Shown here piece after piece: positions 11,205 to 23,125 of a stretch of DNA of 64,000 nt. The stretch lies in NCBI RefSeq assembly GCF_032362555.1, contig NC_083510.1:6475501-6539500 (forward strand), in the 5' to 3' direction. Under the pieces are notes generated by a model that had not been told where the DNA came from, did no database searches, and saw only the letters and a list, made by a program, of their open reading frames with translations. The position numbers and the translations under genes were made by a program. The stretch's first letter is position 1; every line of letters begins with the position of its first letter. Origin of the DNA: Amyelois transitella. Taxonomy: Eukaryota; Arthropoda; Insecta; Lepidoptera; Pyralidae.

Positions 11205-13210
11205 ATGCTTAAATACGTGAGTCGCAATTTTTCTAAGTTATTACAATAAGCAACGAAGGTCACAGTTCTGTTTGTATTCCGATTCATAATCACTGTTTAC
11301 AACCTGTTACGAAAGTGTGTCGTGACTTTTGTGATGCATCTGTGGGGCAACTATTAAGGAGGACGTTGCGGATGGATCTCGTAAACTGAGTTTATGACAA
11401 ACTCTGAGTTACGGTTTCATAAGCGGTCAAAGTTTATCAACATAATTATTTAATTATCTCGCCATAACATAGGTTTCATCTAACGGTTTTTTAGAAAACC
11501 TGTAGTTGCAAACTAAAAGGAAGATTTGCTCAAACCTCAATATTAAATAGGAATTTTCCATCATCTTTGCATGTTGCAACGCCATATCGTATAAGTTAAA
11601 AGTAATGCATAATTACATGTAATATATTTTACTTGAAGATTTTTAATTAATTGTCAAAAATACCCTAAACCGACAAGGCTGCATGAAGAGATGAATGTGG
11701 ATGTGGTAAAAAATAAATCTTGCCAAGTGAAAAGATGTAGTCTCTGCCTACCCCTTTGGGAAAAAGGTTATTTTTGTGTGTACATATGTATGTACTCCTA
11801 TTGTAAAACAACTTGTTTGTATTATCCAGGTGACAGTATTGTGCGTGGTCGCCGCGCTGAGCGCAGGCGCACCCCAGCCCCAACAGAACCCTCAGGAAGT
11901 ACAGATCCTTCGTTTTGACAGCAATGTTGAACCCGACGGCTACAATTTCGCGTAAGTTTAATAGTTATAGTTTATATATATATTTTTTACATTCCTTTAT
12001 TTTTTTATTTAATCAAAAAATATTACAGGTTAGGAATTAAAAGTTGAAGATTTGTTAATAACTTAGTCAAAATTGTAAAATGGTAGTGTTTGTTTTTCCC
12101 AAAATCTAATTATTGTCTCTTTTTTATTAGAAAGTTTAACTCTTGCAAAATTCGTAGTACTAGGATTTCTTACTTACATTTATTCTAATGTTTAAAACTA
12201 AATAAACGAAAATTTTAATAACTCTTAACTTACAATTTCGTAATTTACAGTTAAGTAAAAATTGTGAAAAATTCCGAGCTGTAATTTACATACAATTGAG
12301 ACTTCAATAATTTGTATGTTAAATCATTAAAATTCGTTTCAAGAAAATGAAGGATTCCGCTTAAATGTTAAAATGACACACGTATAAAAACGGAGCCACG
12401 TTTATTAATTGAAATTTATAATTATATAAAAAAAAATATTAACTAGTTAAACATTGATTGACGACTGAATTGGTACATCTTAAGCCTTCAATAGATTTAA
12501 GTATAGTATTTGTAGGACATACATATAATCACGTCTATATCCCATGCGGGGTAGACAGAGCCAATAGTTTTGATAAGACTGATAGGCCACGTTCAGCTGT
12601 TTGGATTAATAATATTATACGATTGAGATTCAAATAGTGACAGATTGTTAACTCATCGCCTAAAAAAGAATCCCAAGGTTATCCCAAGGCGACTAAGGGA
12701 TAGCCCTTAGTCGCCTTTAACGACATCCATATAATAACATTAAAGGCGACTAAGGGCTATCCCTTAGTCGCCTTTAACGACATCCATGAGAAAGAGATGG
12801 AGTGGTCCCTATTGCTACATACATGGTATTTGTAGTACCTATAGTAGTATTAATTAGTGTATTGAGTAAATCTGTGTACACCAATAGAGGAGAATATGAG
12901 ATGATGTTTTGTACACAGCAAGAGAATACGTTATAATTGAATGCTGCTATTAAAGAGCAAGTAATCTTTGACAGAAAATAGCGTGAAAGTGAAAATTTAA
13001 ACATATTTTTTTTTTTCCAATAGATACGAAACAAGCGACGGAACATCCCGTCAAGAGGAAGGCAAGATCGACAACCCAGAATCCGAAAACGCCGCTTTAA
13101 CAGTCACTGGACAGTACGCATATGTCGCGCCTGACGGAAAACACTACACTGTTACATTTACAGCAGGCCCTAACGGATTCCAGCCCAAAACCTCCCTCGG
13201 ACAAAAGTAA
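11205..13210 (+). CDS. RR-1 cuticular protein, complete
   Basis: Three exons: 11205-11216 (MLKY), 11830-11951 and 13024-13210, with GTGAGT and GTAAGT donors and CCAG and AATAG acceptors. The product is 106 residues. Residues 1-18 are a signal peptide (MLKYVTVLCVVAALSAGA), followed by a PQPQQNPQE linker. The RR-1 domain runs from GYNF to the end: YETSDGTSRQEEGK, a short insert (NPESENAAL), GQYAYVAPDG and VTFTAGPNGFQP. The ADE/ADD element of the consensus is replaced by AGPNG, but the terminal GF/P is kept. It is a secreted chitin-binding cuticle component. TATA is at 11136-11142 and AATAAA at 13524-13529, giving a 3' UTR near 330 nt. Intron 1 holds a LINE tail close to the acceptor, and intron 2 holds a rearranged SINE. 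The two antisense frames at 10906-11293 are shadows. Confidence 0.93.
11679..11793 (+). repeat. Family R LINE 3' tail in intron 1 of the 11.2 kb cuticle gene
   Basis: It contains GCATGAAGAGATGAATGTGG, TAGTCTCTGCCTACCCC and a tail with TATGTATGTA, in the family order. It stops about 37 bp before exon 2 (11830). Confidence 0.75.
12518..12812 (-). repeat. Family A SINE with internal tandem duplication, in intron 2 of the 11.2 kb cuticle gene
   Basis: The copy reads on the - strand and ends (low coordinate) in TATGTATG-type sequence. It keeps GGCCACGTTCAGCTGTTTGG on the + strand and the GACATCCAT...GAGATGGAGTGG head. Its middle is abnormal: the segment at 12686-12730 recurs at 12743-12787 with a 57-bp period, and both copies contain a hairpin. 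Confidence 0.85.
12686..12787. repeat. Tandem duplication of a palindrome-bearing 57-bp unit
   Basis: The first palindrome has arms 12686-12699 and 12704-12717 around ATAG. The second has arms 12740-12756 and 12761-12777 around CTAT. The 27 bp at 12704-12730 and 12761-12787 are identical. Confidence 0.9.
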
Positions 13211-13567
13211 ATTTGAACCACTTTTGAGACGATATTTCTAGATAATTCAAGCGCAATTTAATAGTATCGAAAATTGAATGAACGCCATGTTTGTTTAAGA
13301 ATCATCTTAAATTGCTACTGTGTTAATTAAGCTTTTGTGTATGGTCCATGTAAATACTCTGATAACATTCATCCCTAATGAACATTTTCCCGATAGCTAT
13401 CCGCTTATCGATCTCAGCTGTATTCTGTCTGAGCATAAAGAAAGGGAAATGCGAATTTTAAGTTCTTGTGCCATAAGAATACCTTTTTTACTTTTATAAT
13501 TTTGTAAAGACTCATGTGATATTAATAAAGTTTTTAAGAAAATTAAAACAGTCTTCTTTCTTCAAAA

Positions 13568-13852
13568 ATGTTGATTATCTTCATCACATTGGTTTCTCTA
13601 CATTTTCTGTTGTTAGCTTCAGTAATTTCTAAGCCCGCTTTAGATATCATCATCATCATCCTCCTTGTGTTAGCCCCGGTTGTGTCCTTTACTTCTTTAC
13701 TCTCAAGAATGAAGCCCAAGGTCCGTCTATGGCCCTGTTGCTGGATTAAGTATTTCAGGGTTATACAAAAAGGGACTCCAAAAACTTTGCAGTGCTATCT
13801 TACCTATCAGCAGAATGTGCAGTTTTCTCAAAGTTTTTTTTATCGCCGTTAG
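13568..13852. repeat. Probable repeat fragment downstream of the 11.2 kb cuticle gene
   Basis: A 94-codon open frame spans this stretch, but the core CATCATCATCATCCTCCTTG with TTAGCCCCGG and AAGGTCCG resembles a recurrent moth repeat linked to family B. I therefore treat it as repeat, not gene. The frame has a hydrophobic start but no domain. Confidence 0.45.
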
Positions 13853-14060
13853 ATCATACTTATCAAATTTATATTTATAAATAGGAATTACCCTCCATGC
13901 CGTAAAAAGATTTAACGTTACACGTGACGTAAAATTGAACGTGACAACATCAATTTCGCACTAGTCACTAGTGTATTTTGAATTGCATGGTAGAGACCAT
14001 TACGAAAGGGCCGAATTTTAATTAACCCACGGCTGTATTAAATTTTAATAAACACTTTAT

Positions 14061-14107
14061 AAAAAAACTGAGTTCAGGACTCAGTTTTTTTTTAACTGAG
14101 TCCTGAA
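14061..14107. repeat. Overlapping hairpins with T-run
   Basis: Arms 14073-14086 and 14094-14107 pair perfectly around seven T. Alternatively, 14061-14073 pairs with 14079-14091. The two foldings are mutually exclusive. Confidence 0.85.
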
Positions 14108-14263
14108 TGCATTTAAGTAAATAAAATACTTGTGTGATCTTATAAGATCTTCATCATTAACTCCATACTTATTTCCATAATCGTGATATAAATAATTCAA
14201 AAAATTATATTTTTTAATAAGTATCTGTATATAACAATTATTTTATATTGTGATAAACACTGC

Positions 14264-14370
14264 TTGTGGACGAAGCGAAAGAAGTATGCAGAGATCGTGG
14301 CAAGTGGAAAGAGGTAGTCTCAGCCTACCCCTCCGGGAAAGAGGCGTGATTTTATGTATGTATGTATGTA
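14264..14370 (+). repeat. Family R LINE 3' tail
   Basis: A good copy: GACGAAGCGAAAGAAGTATG, GCAGAGATCGTGGCAAGTGG, CTCAGCCTACCCCTCCGGGA and GAGGCGTGATTT, then four TATG units. Confidence 0.85.
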
Positions 14371-15083
14371 TAAACACTGCTGAGAAGAACTAATAGTGCA
14401 GATAAGAATGTCTCTACTTTATTCTTTAATTTTTCATAGGCTAGGGCCCTCCCGTAAATGCTTAATTGAATATTAGTTTAAAAACAACATTTACTCGTAT
14501 TTTATATTTCGGTATAAATAACAGATTCCTATATTTTCATAATTTTAATTCATAAGCTTAATTCTCAAGGACTGTCTCTTATTACAAAATATAATTAATT
14601 GAACTGTTCACAAAACAACATTATAATAATTAGATTTGTATCCAATCATCTTTATGATAAAGTGCAAAAACTACTCGGCCGCGTTCCGACAAAAAAGATA
14701 TTGCGGGTTTACCTTGTTATTTGTCTAGTAACTATATCCAATAATTTCAAAATTTTACCATAAATTATACTATGTAAGTATAGGAAAAACTTATATCTTT
14801 TTAAATGGAAGGTAGTAGGTAGATAATCTGTATTCAAAACAAATAGAAATGGATGATTGAAAAGTGAAACAACTCATACAAAATAGTCATAACAAGTTAC
14901 GATTTTGTTTAATAATATTTCATTATTTGTTATTAATTATAAATAATATTATTAGTTTCCATCAAAAGTCGAGGACGCTGTATTGATGTTAATTGTAGCT
15001 CTTTATTAACAATTAAAGATAGGATGGCATAAAAGGAATTAATTGATTTCTCCACCAACAAACCTATCATTAATTACCATTTT

Positions 15084-15360
15084 TACATACATACACAAAA
15101 TCACGCCTCTTTCCCGGAGGGGTAGGCAGAGACTTCCTCTTTCCACTTGCCACGATCTCTGCATACTTCCTTCGCTTCATCCACATTCATAACTCTCTTC
15201 ATGCAATCTCGGCGGTTTCGGGTACTTTTGACTTGACTTGATAATTTGATCATACCATTCTTCAAGCCCAAAAAATATTTGCACAAATGTAACAACATAT
15301 CTCCCCCGCCTTCGTCATTACAACGAAAGATCGTACTTAAAAAGAAGTCTAGCACAACCT
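15084..15360 (-). repeat. Family R LINE 3' end with C-terminal reading frame
   Basis: The longest copy. On the - strand it keeps an open frame of 84 codons (15101-15355) whose C-terminus reads NVDEAKEVCRDRGKWKEEVS followed by AYPSGKEA and a stop, then GTGATTTTGTG and a short TATG tail. A coding frame ending immediately before a short tandem-repeat tail is typical of RTE-type LINEs, which lack a poly(A) tail. The class is inferred from that architecture. The 5' side is truncated. Confidence 0.75.
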
Positions 15361-15361
15361 A

Positions 15362-15535
15362 CAAGTAATGAAGAACACGACCAAGAAGCTTCTTTCTTAA
15401 TCCTGGTTACTTTTCTGAAGAGGGGCCCGGAGAGCGTCTTCTGACTATGTTTCTGGATTAGGTAAGCCAGGCTTTTAGACGAAGCGAGTCCCAAATGACC
15501 TCCGCAACCAGTGCTGGGGAACCTAACTTATGTGT
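15362..15535 (-). repeat. Family B SINE tail
   Basis: On the - strand it carries GGAGGTCATTTGGGACTCGC, AAAGCCTGGCTTACCTAATC, CTCTCCGGGCCCCTC and a CAGGATTAAGAAAGA-like end. It lies directly against the family R copy. Confidence 0.6.
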
Positions 15536-15582
15536 GATATTGTTAAAGCTACATTAGATAAATGTGCTTATTCTTTGGTCGT

Positions 15583-15642
15583 TCTTTACGACATCCATGA
15601 AAAAGAGATGTAGTATTTAAAAGTATTGCGAACTACACAGCA
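15583..15642 (-). repeat. Family A head fragment
   Basis: TTTACGACATCCATGAAAAA and GAGATGTAGT, followed by a CACACAGCAC-like terminus, match the 5' part of family A on the - strand. Confidence 0.45.
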
Positions 15643-17895
15643 CAAGGTAGTATCTTTTAGTATTTGAATAAGCCCACATAATCAATGTTATTATTTGAAG
15701 TTTTTTTGACGTTGAATTATAAAAAAATTAGTGGGTATATTACAATTTTTATTACATAACGGATAACAATAGTTATGATGCAATTAAACATGCAAATGCA
15801 TTTTATATAGCTGTACGCCCACTTCAAGTCATTAAATGCCATTTACACCTAGATGCAATATGTTAGGCCTTAGTGTTTACATGCTGCGACTTTACATCCA
15901 TGCATACGCACATTCGTACAGATGTTTCGCAAATCTAACTATGTATGTAAATGCCAAGAACATCACAGTCTTCTTGGAATATAATCATAATACGAAACGC
16001 AACTTTATCATTTTGGAATTTTATTGTAACCTTCACTTTAATTACGTTATTCTTCTATAATTAATCACCATTTTTTACGATTGTCCATCAACAGTCGTAG
16101 ACAAGTATGCCGAAATCTGATTACCTGCGATAGAATTCTTCATCCAATGTTATGGGTTATTCCGATAACTTGCGTTAAAAATATTTGTAATGATCTAACT
16201 AGTTTTAGTCCTACAACGTGTCCTCACGTCTCTGAAGAGGTCCTGAGTTCGCTTATGACTACCTACGATCCGAGAGTAGGACAGTCAGTGGAAGCAATTC
16301 TTGTTTTATCTCTACGACCTTGGTAGAATGTAACCCTTACACTATTATAGATACACATACAATTGCCTGAAAGTAAAGGTTTCTCTTCTTCGTTCTCACC
16401 AAACCTATAATCGAATTTTCATTAAAGTAATTACTTTAACTTTAATACATATATTGATATACTTTATTATTAATTTTATTGAAAATTGAATGTATAATGG
16501 ATTTCAAGGTTTACCCACAAATGCTTTTAATAACGTCACATATTATTTATTATTTGCTTTACTACTATGTATCTCAAAGTCCAACATTTTATTTAATACT
16601 GTTTCTTGCATGAAATAATACATTATGACAGTGTATGAAATAACTAATTCTCTACGTACAGTCGACGTAGAGCACACAACATTTTCACGATAGGAAAAAT
16701 AGTTATTGCATATCGCACAACAATTATATTACGAATGAAAACAAATTTAGAAATCAAGTTGAAGATAGATTCCCCGACCTCCACAAGAACGTTACGCTTC
16801 CAGGATAAAAATTAAGACGATGGAGTCACATTCAAAGTAACAATCGAAATTCCGCAACGTATTTCTGAGGAAATTGACGTGTGTAATGCACTTTAAGAGC
16901 ATGTTTTTGATAACTTGATCCCTTGGGGAAATTGACAAACCTTACCTTTTGTAAAACATCAAAATTTTGCTGACCTTGCGTGGCCAATATAGCTGATACT
17001 CAAGGATCCACCTGTTTTATAAATTGCGCAATAACTCAAGTATTGTCATCTCCGTGTAGAGACGAGTGTGTTTGAGAACCTTCGTTATGTCACATTTATT
17101 TAAAATGGTTACAAAATCATTTTGACGAAACATGTAACCTTTTGTGTCGTAGTTAAACTCTGACCGGGTCAACCAACTTCTCACTAAATGCATTCAGTTT
17201 GCTAACTAGCTTTGCTAAAATTTAACCTCTCATTTAATATTTGCTCTTTATCATTCCACTGTATTTAGTATGTCAGGCCTATCTAGATGATTCGAGAGAA
17301 AAAATAAAATTCAAATTCAAATATTGTTGATGTTGATCGGTACTTTTGCAATACACGCTAGGAGGAAAACAGATATTGTTTGTTCTCGGCTTGATAGAAA
17401 ATAAACTTAATCATCAAGTGTCCGTTGTAAGCTCAAAATAATAATAAAGACTTGGCAAAATGGATTCACAAATATTAGAATTTTAGGTAACTGCATTAAA
17501 AATATTATTATGTTTCAGGTTTATTAATATCAGTAAATTTATGAAAGTTTATGTATATCTTATTAATTATGTACCTACACAAGCCAATGCCTTTCTTTAC
17601 ATTTTCCTGTCGTTGCCCTACTGGAAGAAATTTCTCTAGAAATAAGTAGTAAGGTAAATCTCTCTTTAGTTTAAGTTCTATTCTTATTTTTTTCCTTTAT
17701 GTACATAAATATATAAAAAAATAAAATGACTGTTAGAATACATACAGGAACCTGAACAAATTGAGTCAAATGATCACCAAATAAAATATTTTCATGAGTA
17801 CGAGTCGAATTTATAAGAACAAAATATTTAAATACAATTATAATGAAATTATTTTATAATATATAAGTTAGTGGTAATTGTAAATTCTATTCTGT
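15643..17895. other. Intergenic, no gene supported
   Basis: The 74- and 81-codon frames at 15836-16060 and 16081-16326 have no recognisable domain, signal peptide or splice context. I see no RR motif or clear repeat boundary. Confidence 0.5.
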
Positions 17896-18595
17896 TTATG
17901 CACTGGCGGTTGGGTGCCTTGGTTCTTGTTCATCGTGCTGCTCCAAAGGGAATTCAGTAAGTTTACGGGGTTCAGGAGCTACTTCTGCGGTCGTCGGCAG
18001 TTCGGTAGTTGTGGCTTCTTCAGCAGTTGCTGTCTCAGTTTCTTCTTTTACATCTTCATTTTCAGGGGCTTTTGGCAAATGATCTCCGTCGACTTTGTGT
18101 CCTTCGAGGCCCGTGGTGTATTTAGTTTTATAAGAGATACCATCGTCTCCAATGAAGGAATATTCTCTCTCATAAATCAATACGTAATCCTTGCCATCAG
18201 GATCGGGTACCAGGCGGCCGCGTTCTTCGTAAGTGATTCCTTCTGCCGTGACATATCGTAAGGCATATTGTCCGAAGTCATCGTGGATTTCCTCATGGTG
18301 AATGGCCGGGAGCGCGCGACGGACATCTGTCTCGGAGAGCGTCGGAGCGCCTCGGACCATTGCGACGAATAGACATAAAAGTGTTACCTGAAAAGTTTAT
18401 GGCAATATTATTCACTTTCCTAGGAGATTTTAACTCCTTCAGGAAAAATACACAGCTGAGTCAAATCATGACTGTTAAAATACGGAGTAGTTAATTTGGG
18501 CTTCGTCTAATTATTTACCACTAATTTTAAAATATACTTAATTTATTAATAAGTAAGTCTAAAAATATAAATGAGAAAAAACTTACACTGTTCAT
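17896..18595 (-). CDS. Diverged RR cuticular protein with acidic Thr/Glu tail
   Basis: Two exons on the - strand: 18587-18595 (MNS) with a GTAAGT donor, and 17896-18387 after a TTTTCAG acceptor. The product is 166 residues. The in-frame ATG at 18360 lies inside the signal peptide; the upstream exon restores a proper one (MNSVTLLCLFVAMVRG). Residues ~25-50 hold HHEEIHDDFGQYALRYVTAE, then ERGRLVP. The RR core is altered: YSFIGDDG, then YKTKYTTGLEGH and HLP, so the usual ADE-x-GY stretch is missing while the flanking DG and HLP stay. Residues ~107-166 are an acidic Thr/Glu/Ala/Pro-rich tail that the paralog at 56141 lacks. It is probably a secreted cuticle protein. TATA is at 18680-18687. The + strand frame at 17914-18261 is a shadow. 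Confidence 0.88.
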
Positions 18596-18679
18596 ATTGT
18601 TCTGATTTTTTTTCCACTGCAACACTCGTTTAACCTCTGTCTATATTCTGCTAAATGTAAATAAATGATAAAATTATTT

Positions 18680-18687
18680 CTTTTATA
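18680..18687 (-). promoter_or_regulatory. TATA box of the 18 kb cuticle gene
   Basis: TATAAAAG on the - strand, about 85 bp upstream of the ATG at 18595. The start site should fall near 18655. Confidence 0.65.
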
Positions 18688-18974
18688 AGATTCCTAATGT
18701 CTTATCTAATTAATTAATTAGAACCATTAAACATTTAGAATATCAATAATTATAAGTAATATTATTAATGGATCAGAGTCCAACCTAATGATATGCTTAG
18801 CTAGATGAAAGTAAATTAATGAATTAATTATGTCATATAGCCCACCACAATAATAACATGAGGCATTTAATACATGCAATATCTAGTTTACAAGATTGAT
18901 TCTTATTAGTTTGAGACCTAGCGTTTTTAACACATTTTCAAAGGTAGTACATACCAGTACATATCACTAAATAT

Positions 18975-19115
18975 CACCTTTACGGGATAGACTCGAGAAG
19001 ACTCTAGAATAAGTCTCGAGAAGACTTGAAGGCAAGTTCAGTTGAAAAGTTTCATAATGGAATTGAGTTTCAGATAATGGCCCATCGCCTGAAAGAAAAC
19101 CCAAGTTTATGAACG
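18975..19115 (-). repeat. Family A SINE-like element, degraded
   Basis: GGGATAGACTCGAGAAGACT, a partial GTTCAGTTG, then GGCCCATCGCCTGAAAGAAA match the - strand order of family A with substitutions and small deletions. Confidence 0.5.
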
Positions 19116-19454
19116 TCCACTTTTATTGACTTTTACAATCTAGAAAGAAGAAGCAGCCCTTAGTAAAAGTTGGTTAATAAATTAACAAGTCTTGTTACAT
19201 TAACACGTGGCACATGGGAGAAAAATACATGTTTATTTTAAGGTAGGTTGAGGGACTACTAAAATGACCGTTCTTGCACCGCCTTATTTCTATAAGTTTT
19301 TTTCTTATTTTCAATCCATATAATAAAAAATATTACTTTATAATAATAACATATTATTTAAACTAGGCAATGTACCAACCAGTGCCTGTATTACCTTTCA
19401 TAGCAATTGCATTCAATACACTGCTCTAACAAAAAATCAATGGCAAAATTATAT

Positions 19455-19640
19455 TTAAAGAGTGATGTTCGCCTTATTCTAGCTGCGCACTAGGGCTTCA
19501 CTCTGTTGGAAATTTCGGGAAAAATGTACTTATTATGTTATTCCCGTATCATACTCTATTTATTCTATTATTCTCTACCCGTACACCAAATCTCAAAAAG
19601 CCGTCCATTAGATTTTGCGTGAAAGAGTAACAAGCATCAT
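19455..19640. repeat. Interspersed repeat of unresolved class
   Basis: GGAAATTTCGGGAAAAATGT, TATTCCCGTATC and TTTTGCGTGAAAGAGTAACA in this order are a combination I recognise as common in moth DNA. No terminal repeats are visible. Further right, 20195-20225 (GGGGCCTGGGGTCCGC) is another short repeat remnant; otherwise 18690-21784 shows no gene. Confidence 0.45.
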
Positions 19641-21784
19641 TTTACTACATCTTTAACTTCCGCATTTAATATATTTTAAAAATGTGTTAGAAAGATAATC
19701 TGTGTTGAGTTATCTTCAAATGTTAGACTGTACAAACGACGCCTGTTAAGAAATTTTTCTTTACGCGGATTAATGTTATAAGTATTTTGGTTTTAGCTTT
19801 ACCTATGTATATATACACAGGTAAACCACAGTTTAGAAAGAAACAATATACTAACATAAAGCCAGTCTCGTTTTAAGGTACCTGCATTATTATTTATATA
19901 CAGTGACAGGACAGCCTTAAAAACGCAGCTGAAATTTTTAATTACTTAAATAATGTAGGCTTAACGTGGTCTGAATCATTCTGTGGAAAATATTCAACTT
20001 TGTACAGTTCTACAACTTTGCCGTGCAATACTTTCAGTAAACGTTTGTTCAAAGTTATAAAAGTTTTTCCATGTCTTTATTAAACTAGTTTTAATACAAT
20101 GCAAATTTAATATCCATGTTGGTAAACTTAATCAACTCAACATTAAACTATTCTCACAACTTTGCGCCTTTCCTATTGCACCCTCCACCACAGTGATTCG
20201 GGGCCTGGGGTCCGCTTTCTTTAACTCGTTTAACATTAAACTAATAATTTCCCCCAGTTTCAATTTATTTAACTGACTTCAGTGCTAAGTTCTCTCTCAA
20301 TATCTCTTCTCGTAATTCGTGCTGACGCCAGGAGATGTCGATGATAATTTAGAATATCAACGTGATCCAGAATGGACAGGCCAGGAGTATGATGATCTAT
20401 GATAGCAATATAATTCAGTAGCTCATAACCCTTTCTAACTTTACAATTTCCTAATATCTCTTTTTTTCTTTTGTTTGTAATTATGGTATCTTTAATTCAT
20501 AAGATTATACCAGTAACTCTTTGATTCAATAAGTATATACGGATTACATTGAAATATGCAATTAAATGACATTTAAATACAATAGGCCTGTTATCGCCTA
20601 GATCGTCTCAGTAAATAATCTGCTTCGTGTCGTAAAGTCATCAATCGTGACCAAACCTTCCTGAGTTTCTTGTATTCCCTCGTCTTGCATAGGTCACTCA
20701 CGAGGTGATAATAAACTTACTTCTTAATGGCAAGTTGACTTAGCTCTAAAATTGTTTCGTGGGACACATTAAAACAATTACTTTTTTTATATATAAATAA
20801 GAATTTTCTCATTAAATTGATAATTTTGCAACATGTTTCGTCAAAACTAAACCAGTCAATAGGTATCTGTTTCGTTATAAACAATTAAAATTGTAAGGCC
20901 AATCGTTCCTTGCTTATACCAAATTAACTTCATATCGAAACTACTATTGATGACACCTGTCTATTAAATATGTACAATAGATAGCCCCTCTAAAAATCAT
21001 ACACCCAGGAATCTTTGCATGGAGACGTGATTGATTTCAAAGTAGATAAAATTATATAAAATTTTATCGCATCTTTCCACTTGCCATGATTCCAAATTGC
21101 AAGTCATTGCAAGTCAAAATTACTCATAAAATTAATGAGTTGCCCATAATAGACCACTGCAAAAGCCATAAGATAACATTATATGATGATAAATATGATT
21201 ATAAATTGCTGTAGATTTCAATTAGATACTACGATTATAAAATTAAACTAAATATTTTTTTCTAGTGTAATAACAAATCCATTGCTTTGAATTACCTAAC
21301 AACAGAATACAGACAGACAATATGAAACAAATAGCCTGTTGTTTATTAATCTATATTTTGAATAAAAATCTTCATAAATCACTGAAAAAGTAAAAATATA
21401 GTTTCACTTTCTAAAAAATAGAATACTTATACGTAGCCAAAAAAACTTTACTTAGCACGACTTTGTTTTTAATAGTAATAAGTTAAATATTATATGTACC
21501 TCTTAAGACCTGATCATAAGGTACAATTTATCACCTTAAATATGGTAAAATTAAAACCAAGCACAAAAAACCACCTTGATATTTCGTGTAACAAATTGTT
21601 AAGTAAACAATAAGCACTTACATTGCGACCTCTGTCAATTAGTACATGTTTAGATTTTCATGTTAGTAATATTATCAAGAATTGATGTTGTTTTAAATTT
21701 TAATAAGGTCAAAGGCACAGTCGTGGTGCTGTGACGTAAGACAAGGACCGTTATTTTTTTAACTTTTTTTTTTGTTTCCTGAAA

Positions 21785-21880
21785 CGATAGTGCATACATT
21801 GCGGAGGGGAGACGTGAGTCGCTTTATGTAAAAACCCGGCTCACCCAATCCAAGATCATGGTCAAAAGCGTAATCCGAAC
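21785..21880 (+). repeat. Family B SINE tail
   Basis: GGAGGGGAGACGTGAGTCGC, AAAACCCGGCTCACCCAATC and CAAGATCATGGTCAAAAGCG are the family B tail. Confidence 0.65.
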
Positions 21881-22904
21881 TCTCCAGACAAGATTTTCAC
21901 ACTTCTAACCCTAAATTTGCTGCATATTCCGGAATACTTAGGAATATACTTTATCACAAACATACACCATACGTTTAATCCTCAAATTTCTGCTAAATAA
22001 TATTTTTCCAATTGTATCTGATTGTTTTTTTGTTACACTAATTTTGCAAGGCTTGTTAATTTGATTTAATTGAAATGTAATGTATTTTAACGCATGGAGC
22101 TATTTCCCTGATTGTTTTTTGCATAAACACATCCTGCGGGATACGACCCAGTTTGTTTCTACTATTTCTTTTTTATCTTATTATATGTACTCAGTTGTAT
22201 TCTGTTATGTGAAATAACAATAAATAAATAAAATGAAGATGCAACCGGAACCAACACCAGGAGAATACTGCGCCAATGACATAATTATCAATCCAACCAC
22301 TTAAAAAATAACGCCCTGCAGTCTACGGAAGAAAATTATTTATTATAAAAGTGCTCTGTACGTTTAAGCTTAATTTAATACTATAACAAAATAGCCCCTG
22401 TTATCCAAAGCTCGTAATGTATCACCAGAAAGTGTTAATTTTATTACTATTTTATTCATTTTTACGGATTTGTAAATAATTCAAGATAAGTTAGCTTCAT
22501 TTTACAAGATTATATAAATAAAATAATACGCGAAGATATTTATATAGGTATAGTATATCACTTTATGTATAAATAGAAATAACGAATAAACTGATAATGG
22601 GCTGAATTATTGCAAAAATAGAATAAAATAAAAAGGAAACAAAGTTCATCATTTTTTTTTATTAAGAAAAGCTGGTATTTTTTTATACAATAGCTTTGAA
22701 AATAAGACAAACCTAACATTTAATATATAATGTATTCTTAATAGTTAAACTAATATACTAGCCATTGATACTATGAAGTTGTTTACATTTAATAGAAATA
22801 AAAATGTAACAAAAGGACACAAACTTTAGTAAAACTCTGTGTATGAAAGACAGAAATCGAAATATTGAACAAATTATATCAGCCGTCGTTTGAATGCTAA
22901 ATAA

Positions 22905-23125
22905 TGCTTTTGCGGTGTGGGAAAATCGTAAGGAAACCTGCACATTCAGGTAACTGAATGTACTTATAATGAGAATGTACACTCGTGATCATGCTCAAAT
23001 CCTCTTAAATAAAATAAGGTTAGGTCTCTCTGCAAAGGTTACCCGAGGTCGAATGGAAGTTGCTTCATATGAAAACCTCAATAACCCAATCCAGGATCAT
23101 GGTCAAAGGCGCATCAAAGTAGTTA
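22905..23125 (+). repeat. Family B SINE
   Basis: A head-proximal part with AAATCGTAAGGAAACCTGCA is followed by the tail: CTGCAAAGGTTACCCGAGGT, GAATGGAAGTTGCTTC, AACCCAATCCAGGATCATGG. The open frame at 22969-23226 runs through it and is not a gene. Confidence 0.7.

Noticed and set aside
13568..13852. 94-codon frame with a hydrophobic start, resembling a secreted peptide
   Set aside because: The core sequence resembles a recurrent moth repeat (CATCATCATCATCCTCCTTG) and lies after the poly(A) signal of the neighbouring gene.
15101..15355. 84-codon - strand frame as a host gene
   Set aside because: Its C-terminus recurs in other family R copies (for example 30190-30292), so it is the end of a LINE frame.
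17914..18261. 115-codon + strand frame
   Set aside because: Antisense shadow of the 17896-18595 cuticle gene, which has a signal peptide, RR-type motifs and a clean splice.
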